Origin: Hymenoscyphus infarciens
Taxonomy: Eukaryota > Ascomycota > Leotiomycetes > Helotiales > Helotiaceae
Direction of reading: 5' to 3'
NCBI GenBank assembly: GCA_001414345.1
Contig: LLCB01000076.1
Coordinates: 1-64,000 of the forward strand
DNA: 64,000 nt
Position 1 is the stretch's first letter. Each line of letters starts with the position of its first letter. The position numbers were made by a program, and so were the translations under genes. Shown one piece after another: positions 58,651-64,000 of this stretch. The notes under the pieces are model-generated. The model worked only from the letters and a program-made list of their open reading frames with translations. It was not told the DNA's origin and searched no databases.

Positions 58651-59815
58651 TTTTTTTCTTCTATAGGTGAGTAAGTTTTGACAACAAATAAACACTCTCA
58701 ATGTAGGCGATTCTTTGCGAGAGGATTGTACTTCTCATTGTTTTCGTGCTGCTGTTCATAGTTTTATCGAGTTCGATTCTAGAATACAGTTACCCACGTA
58801 GCAATTCTCTTGTTGCCAACTGGTGAATATATAGTTAGGGGTTTTTTTTTGACAATAACTCTCCTCTCGATGGCAGATGTTTGATGTTCGGGTTTTTAGT
58901 CTTGTATAGCTCTTTTGCGAATCTGAGAACTCTCATTTCTTCTTCTTCATTTAGGACGAGATATATGGATTGATTTAACTGTGAAGTAACGATATAGTTT
59001 TGAGTATCTTATAAATTTTTCTTAGATATGGATTGAGGGAGTGGGTGTTTTATGCTAGAATTAAAAGAATATATGGATAGTGAGAGATTAAAGGAGGGGG
59101 GGGGGTTGGGATTGAAGTGGTAGCTAGGGTGGGTTTCGAGAATTCTTCTTTTTTAGAGGGGGCCGGCAGAAAATGAGGAGATACTGCCTCGCTTCTTTTC
59201 TGCTGGAAAAAAGTGGGTGGTCTGAATTAAGAGTTGAGTAGTTGTCATAGATAAAACCACTGCTAGAAGAATTCGGCTGCTGGAGGAGGAAGTGTTTTGA
59301 TAAGGCTGTGCTGTTCAAAGATCTCTATACTTAGAGAATGTTTTTTAATTCTACTACGAGAGAGCAGTACTGTTGAAAAGTACCACTGGTAGTATTTCCT
59401 TATTAGCCAGGTGTAGAGAGGTCTCGATAATGCGTTTTAGTTCGGTCGCAAACAACCTTACCAAAAATGCGAACATCAAATATTCAGATCTTTGCTATAC
59501 ATAATTGAGTTGCGGAATCGCGAACAGTTTTCTTTCGCTTGAGTAAGAAATACTTTGCCGGGGTTCAGTAATCCTGGCTGTGTTCTCATTTGGGATGGCG
59601 GTACCTGTCACACATGTTGGCCCTCTCTGTGGCAGTTTGAGATAGCTCTTTTATAATCAAAGAAAAGGCTGACTTTGTTGAACTCGCTGTTTGTGAATTG
59701 GTAGCAACATTCCCAGGGGCTTTTGAAGATGGGAGCGGAGGACTGGAGGGGGGGAAGAGGGAGAGGGAGAGGGAGAGGGGGTTGTTGTAACGATTGAGCG
59801 GGGTTTCAAAGTTGA

Positions 59816-59935
59816 GAAGGTAATAAAGTTTAGCGCTTATTCTTAAGATTCACTCTCCATTTCCAAGCCTCTAAAGATTCCTACTCAAAGCTTCCACGAG
59901 TGGGTATAAATTACCCTCTCTTTCTCTTCTCCAAG
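59816..59935 (+). promoter_or_regulatory. Promoter-like unit 3 with TATA box
   Basis: GAAGGTAA, GATTCACTCTCC (59847-59858), CACGAGTGGG and TATAAATTACCCTCTC (from 59905), then a CT-rich start-site-like tract. A leader with an apparent intron follows (59988-60053). Confidence 0.5.
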
Positions 59936-60090
59936 AGCAAAGTCCAGAAACTCGACTCTACTATTCTTCAACTATGGGAGAGTCCTTGTAAGAACTTGAA
60001 ATATTTGAATTTTCTGAATATTTAAATTTCGCTAACAATTACTTTCTCAACAGGAACGTTTGAACATTCCGATCTTATTACTAGATACTA
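59936..60090 (+). ncRNA. Putative spliced short transcript downstream of promoter-like unit 3
   Basis: Below the TATA box there is a canonical intron: donor GTAAGA at 59988, branch GCTAAC at 60031-60036, acceptor CAACAG ending at 60053. The first ATG (59974) would give only a seven-residue peptide across the junction. I therefore see a possible non-coding or leader RNA and not a protein gene. There is no conserved ORF downstream. This is inference from signals only. Confidence 0.3.
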
Positions 60091-60946
60091 GCCTTTAATT
60101 ATGTAGCGGGTAGTGGCGGAGATGCTTTGAAAGCTACAGCTCCAAAATTGACGCAAGCGAAAGTTGGTGGTAGAAAGCCGGTGGGATATTGTTGGACTTG
60201 GGCTGGTAGAAATGGTTTTCGACGTTTTGATGCCATGCCAGTTCTCGTACATGAGGGATTAACCGCTTGAAGTATCTTGGATCTGTGTTGGGTATTGACC
60301 ACGAAATGGACTCTTCCTTGACTTCTTTCTCATAAGTCTACGAAGGGATACGATGAGTGACCACTGACCACGGCTGTACGGAGCAGACTACCACATCTTT
60401 TTGTTTTCCCCAATTGCTCTCTAGTTTATAAAGAAGGAATAAACAGATATTTACAGGGAAATTCACCGAAAGAAGTTCTGGCTATAAATTCACCGGTCGC
60501 AGAGAGAGCATCGCAAAGACTATACCGGCAACGAGGAAGCCTCCCAAACATGTTCCAAGCACCGAGTTGAAAATCCGCTAGTCTGCCTGTGTTCCATCCA
60601 AACCAATGGCTGACTTCACGTTCGGCGTCTCCTAGGCAAGTGACCGTCTGATCGTTATGTAACCACCACATACTTATTTCGAACGTGAACTTTTTCTCAA
60701 CAGCAACTCTTCTCTAGAAATCGAACATTTAAAATTCGGATTTAACTTGCAAATCTAAAATGTCGGGGACTACTTCACCCTTCTCCAGCTGTTGTGCCAG
60801 GGCGGATGGAGATGAAAAGTAAGTTAGTAATGTGATGATGCCTCCTTTGAAGCCTTTTACTATCAGGTGGTGCTATTTCATGTTCTTCTTTTTGGAGAAG
60901 GCTGTTATTTTATATGATGATGTGGTGGGAAGGGAAGTGAGTCTTA

Positions 60947-61441
60947 CAGTGAGTTGCGTGTTAAGCTTCCCTTTTGACGATATTTTATAAACCGTGCATT
61001 TTTAGATAAAATTTATTTATTTTAGAAAACAGAAAACTAAAGTACTCTTTAAGATATAAGACCTAGCTAGAAAGAACGGCTATATCTTCTTATACCTCCT
61101 CTCTATTTAATACTTTTTCTAAATAAGTATACTAAGAATAAACTTAATAATACTTAATTATTTAAAACCCTCCTTTTCGTAAGAAAATATTTCACACCCC
61201 TATAAATCTACCAAGACCCTATAAAAATTTAGACATATCTCTAAGTATCTGTTTTCTTTCTAAAAAGTTTATAGAGTAAGAAAAGGGGTATAGAGCTTTT
61301 ATTATCTATTCTTAAGGATATAGTAACATACGTTGTTGTTAAGTAAAGAGGGAAAGAGTGTCTAGGTAAAAAGTTTTTTTTTCTAAAAACGCACGGTTTA
61401 TAAAATATTGTCAAAAGGGAAGCTTAACTTGCAACTAACTG
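60947..61441. mobile_element. 495-bp TA-flanked element with about 59-bp inverted ends
   Basis: The left arm starts CAGTGAGTTGCGTGTTAAGC and the right arm is the complement of CAGTTAGTTGCAAGTTAAGC; the match continues for about 59 bp through TTCCCTTTTGACGATATTTT and ATAAACCGTGC. TA borders both ends (60945-60946 and 61442-61443). CAGT-N2-GTTGC ends with a TA target are typical of Tc1/mariner-pogo elements in fungi. The interior is TA-rich with many stops, so this is a non-autonomous or internally deleted and RIP-eroded copy. Confidence 0.8.
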
Positions 61442-61993
61442 TAGCAAGGTGTCTTGTATAGTACTCTCCCGTTCAGCTAACGTTCAATTCTCGAATGCCG
61501 AGATAAAATCAACGACGTCGGGTAGTAAAAATCTCTGTAATTCAAGTATAAAAGGAACTTCTAAAAGGCTAAGTTATTTTCTGAATTCTCCACCTAGGGA
61601 GAGGAAAGGAGTGTGGAGCTAAATCAAATTTATTGTGACGGCGTGAGTTCAGAAGAGAGGGGCGTTCTCGTCTGCGTATGTATACATTCATAAGCAAGAT
61701 ACCAAAAGTCTAAAACAATTGTCTGAGGTGGCTTGAAAGAATCGGAAAACTGACTTCTCAATTCTTCTGCATGCTCCTACACAATGGGTTAAAACATCGA
61801 AGAATTTCCGAACTAAATGTTGAGCAGTTTGAAGAGCGCATATATACCTTCAAACTCTTTCCCCCAAAAATCTACACCCCTACATCTCAAGATTCACATT
61901 TAATTTCCCTCGGCCTTAGGACAATCCTCGTCGCCTCACTAGATTTCCACAATCCCTAGCTTCTTATAAGTTACCTACATCATTCTTTCAAAA

Positions 61994-62146
61994 ATGCCAC
62001 AATCCAGAAATATATTACACAACGCCTACTGTGGTGTTTGTGGCATCTCGATCAACCCACGTGTTATACGAAAGATGAGCCCTGTTTGCGATTCAAGAAA
62101 AAGAGATTGTTGCGCGCCTAAGGATTTTTATAATTTTCTTTCATAG
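61994..62146 (+). CDS. Possible small Cys-containing protein, 50 residues
   Basis: ATG at 61994 in a TTTCAAAAATG context opens a frame of 50 codons ending in TAG at 62144. It begins MPQSRNILHNAYCGVCGISI and has a CGVCG pair followed by one Cys and a CC pair about 16-22 residues later, a spacing that could bind zinc. A TATATA and a CT-rich tract lie 110-150 bp upstream. There is no signal peptide and no family I recognise. It is below normal gene-calling length, and chance cannot be excluded. Confidence 0.3.
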   Translation: MPQSRNILHNAYCGVCGISINPRVIRKMSPVCDSRKRDCCAPKDFYNFLS

Positions 62147-62149
62147 AAA

Positions 62150-63144
62150 GCTTGAGACTCGATAGTGAATTCTTTTCTTGACGGTAAGTAAAATTTAGAT
62201 GATGAAGATTGAACATTCGGATTTTCTATGTGTAATTTTTAGGTGAGGTAGTTGCTTGGCTTTCTTGCTGTCCGACTCCGGCTGTTTACAATTGTTCGGT
62301 GTGAAATGAAAAGCACGAGTGAGAAATTCTAGTTTAGAGCGTGTGGACGAGGCGCATTGTTCGTAGTGGTTGAAACTTGAGGAAGAAACTGCCTCCCAAC
62401 CGTACAAAAATAAGCGAGCGCAAAAGGGGTTCAGCATCCATTTAACCATAGATACACAACCATAAGACCTACTATCAATTGCTTTGTTTTAGGTATAGAA
62501 ATATCATTTCGAAAGGATTTGGCCCGGTCGGAGGAATGAAAATCGACTTGAATTTCACTTTGAAGCGTTAGTTTAACATAGGACCCCGGTAACTCGACCA
62601 GGCTGATGAAGATGAGAATGCGAAGAAGAACATTACGAAAACTGATGCTGGTTTTTTCACTCTTCTACTCGGGTCACTGCTAATTTTGAAACCTAACCTT
62701 AAATGAATATTGAACCCAGTTCGGATTGTTTGGATGCGGTTAGCAGCAGCAGCGGGTGTAGCCGTCCGCGCGGTCAGTGGAAACATTGTACTAGATTAGC
62801 TCGGAGAAGATCGTGAGGGAGCTGGCCTCAAATAACCAGTGATCAAACTCTGCTAGTTCGTTGAAATCGTAGACAGATGCCCACCGCGACTGCCTGGCAG
62901 TGATCACAAGATATCATGGAAGAAAAAAATTTGGGGCTATCTGAATATAGAGGCAATTGCTGCTAAGTTTTTTGATTTATTAAACTACACGAGGCACCTC
63001 CATTTATGTACTTAACCTTAAGGCACCTATCATCAAATTCAATCGGTTGAATCAGACAAGTGCAGATATAGTGACTCCTTGGACATTGTTGATGTTAGTG
63101 AAAGTCCTGATAAAAGAATAAACCCGCCTAATAAAACAGAGACA
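62150..63144. other. Intergenic, no gene seen
   Basis: Short frames only. It contains a GACGGTAAGT donor-like site at about 62178 followed by GATTGAACATTCGGATTTT. Confidence 0.4.
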
Positions 63145-63654
63145 TTATTGACGTACCAAATCGATGACAATGCCGGTACCACTGATATAACTTGTAGAGG
63201 GGCTGTAAATGAATATAGCTACATTTGTAACTTCTTCTGGCGTTGCAGCTTTGCCAGTCGGTGATGCGGCTGCTACCTTTTTCTCCAATCCTGGGGACCT
63301 CTTTTTGCTACGCTTAAACATCGGTGTATCAATTTACGCTGGGTAGAGAGTAGTCACTCGAATTTGATGCTTTGCATTGTCTAAAACTAGTCAGAGTCAG
63401 CGAAATACCGAGAAATTTGAGCTATCGTATAACTTATATACAACTTTCGTAATACTAAGCAATACATGCTTGGATGCTACATAAGCTATCATTTGAGGTG
63501 AACCGATGTCGACTATACACCCACGATCCAGAGTTCGCTCCCGGCCATGTCGACCTTTTTAAGAACGAGGCAGTTAATTTTTCATAACTTTGCTAACAGC
63601 ATAGTATCACTCCTCTAGCGTTAACTTTAAGCAAGGAATCAAAGTTCTTGATAT
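63145..63654 (-). pseudogene. Short-chain dehydrogenase/reductase pseudogene
   Basis: On the minus strand, SDR landmarks follow in order: NFDSLLKVNARGVILC near 63650, RGCIVDIGS, AYVASKH with the catalytic Tyr-x3-Lys, IRVTTLYP, IDTPMF, then ATPEEVTNVAIF and SYISGTGIVIDLV near the end (stop at 63147-63145). The frame is broken by TAA codons at about 63576-63574, 63561-63559 and 63336-63334, a frameshift near 63600, and a deletion between the GS and the YVASK region. The stops could come from CAA, CAG or TGG by RIP-type transitions. The coenzyme-binding N-terminus is missing. An NAD(P)-dependent oxidoreductase of secondary or sugar metabolism is likely, but the substrate is unknown. Confidence 0.75.
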
Positions 63655-64000
63655 CTAGATTTAAAGTTGAAAGAAGTGATGAAGCTCCGAGCTAAGAAGA
63701 AAAAAACATCAGCCGTGATATTTAATAAGGTTAATCGAGAGTGGTGGAGATAAAGTAAGCGGTTAAGATGGTACTATTCTTTTCGGAATAAGCGAGTTTG
63801 ATACTTCTAGTCTGCGATTACTGAAACTTTACTCTAGAGTTTTCATAAGAATGTATATATATCGCGGGAACACGTCGATCATAAATGATTGTTCTTTTGT
63901 TCAAGTAGAGTAAACTCAGCTCTGCCTCTTCTCGTCAGGTATCCAAACTTGTTTTTAGAAGTGACACGTGACTCCACGCCAATAATCCTTCAGCAAACTT
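63655..64000. other. Window right end, no gene seen
   Basis: AT-leaning sequence upstream of the SDR remnant, with no recognisable N-terminal SDR coding sequence. Confidence 0.4.

Noticed and set aside
59974..60062. Spliced mini-ORF starting at 59974.
   Set aside because: It would encode only seven residues. The splice signals are kept as evidence for a transcript, not for a protein.
60760..60822. Twenty-codon ORF with a CC pair, possibly spliced onward at 60819.
   Set aside because: The spliced extension runs into the inverted-repeat element at 60947 and gives no protein-like sequence.
63520..63545. GAGTTCGCTCCCGG resembling a tRNA T-loop.
   Set aside because: No matching acceptor or anticodon stem around it. 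The stretch is part of the SDR pseudogene. No tRNA or rRNA gene was found in the window.

Overview
The window is nuclear DNA from a filamentous ascomycete. Its genes carry short 45-150 nt introns with GTAAGT-type donors and CTAAC-type branch sites. Its repeats are extremely TpA-rich in the way repeat-induced point mutation (RIP) leaves them. The gene set (CHZ1, BET1, APC15, GLT1, VTC4, a NUXM-type complex I subunit, SIL1) is typical of Pezizomycotina. Protein wording fits Leotiomycetes (Sclerotinia/Botrytis-like), but that placement is an impression and was not tested.

Layout. 1-8545 is an AT-rich, RIP-like block of dead retroelement DNA; its left edge is the 5' part of a Copia gag-pol on the minus strand (gag, zinc knuckle, protease DSG) broken by stop codons. 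8826-26794 is an ordinary gene-rich segment: CHZ1 histone chaperone (+), BET1 SNARE (+), APC15/Mnd2 subunit (-), GLT1 NADH-type glutamate synthase (+, nine exons, about 2132 residues) and VTC4 polyphosphate polymerase (+). 26795-31753 has no intact gene but holds two decayed membrane-protein gene remnants and a degenerate tandem array of 31-32 nt period. 31754-42108 is a second gene-rich segment: SET-domain protein (-), NUXM-like complex I subunit (-), small chromodomain protein (+), SIL1 (+), a catalytically dead aspartic-protease-like membrane protein (-) and an O-fucosyltransferase-like type II membrane protein (+).

42109-53789 is gene-poor and full of microsatellites and small non-autonomous transposons: a 215-bp hAT-type element with an 8-bp target duplication, a 90-bp near-perfect foldback flanked by TA, and three copies of one 135-bp TA-flanked MITE family within 2.2 kb. 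One MFS transporter of the phosphate/organophosphate group follows (53790-55916, +). 55917-64000 has no convincing standard gene. It contains an AT-rich duplicated segment whose two copies differ by RIP-type transitions, three diverged copies of a TATA-containing promoter-like unit, a 495-bp TA-flanked inverted-repeat element, a possible 50-residue Cys-containing ORF, and a short-chain dehydrogenase pseudogene broken by RIP-type stops.

The intact genes are housekeeping functions with no operon-like logic: chromatin (CHZ1, SET protein, chromodomain protein), secretory pathway (BET1, SIL1, fucosyltransferase-like), cell cycle (APC15), nitrogen assimilation (GLT1), phosphate storage and transport (VTC4, MFS carrier) and respiration (NUXM). 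The unusual material is in the repeats: several small DNA-transposon families, and the promoter-like unit family at 57.9-59.9 kb. Nothing was searched against a database; all family names come from recognised motifs.
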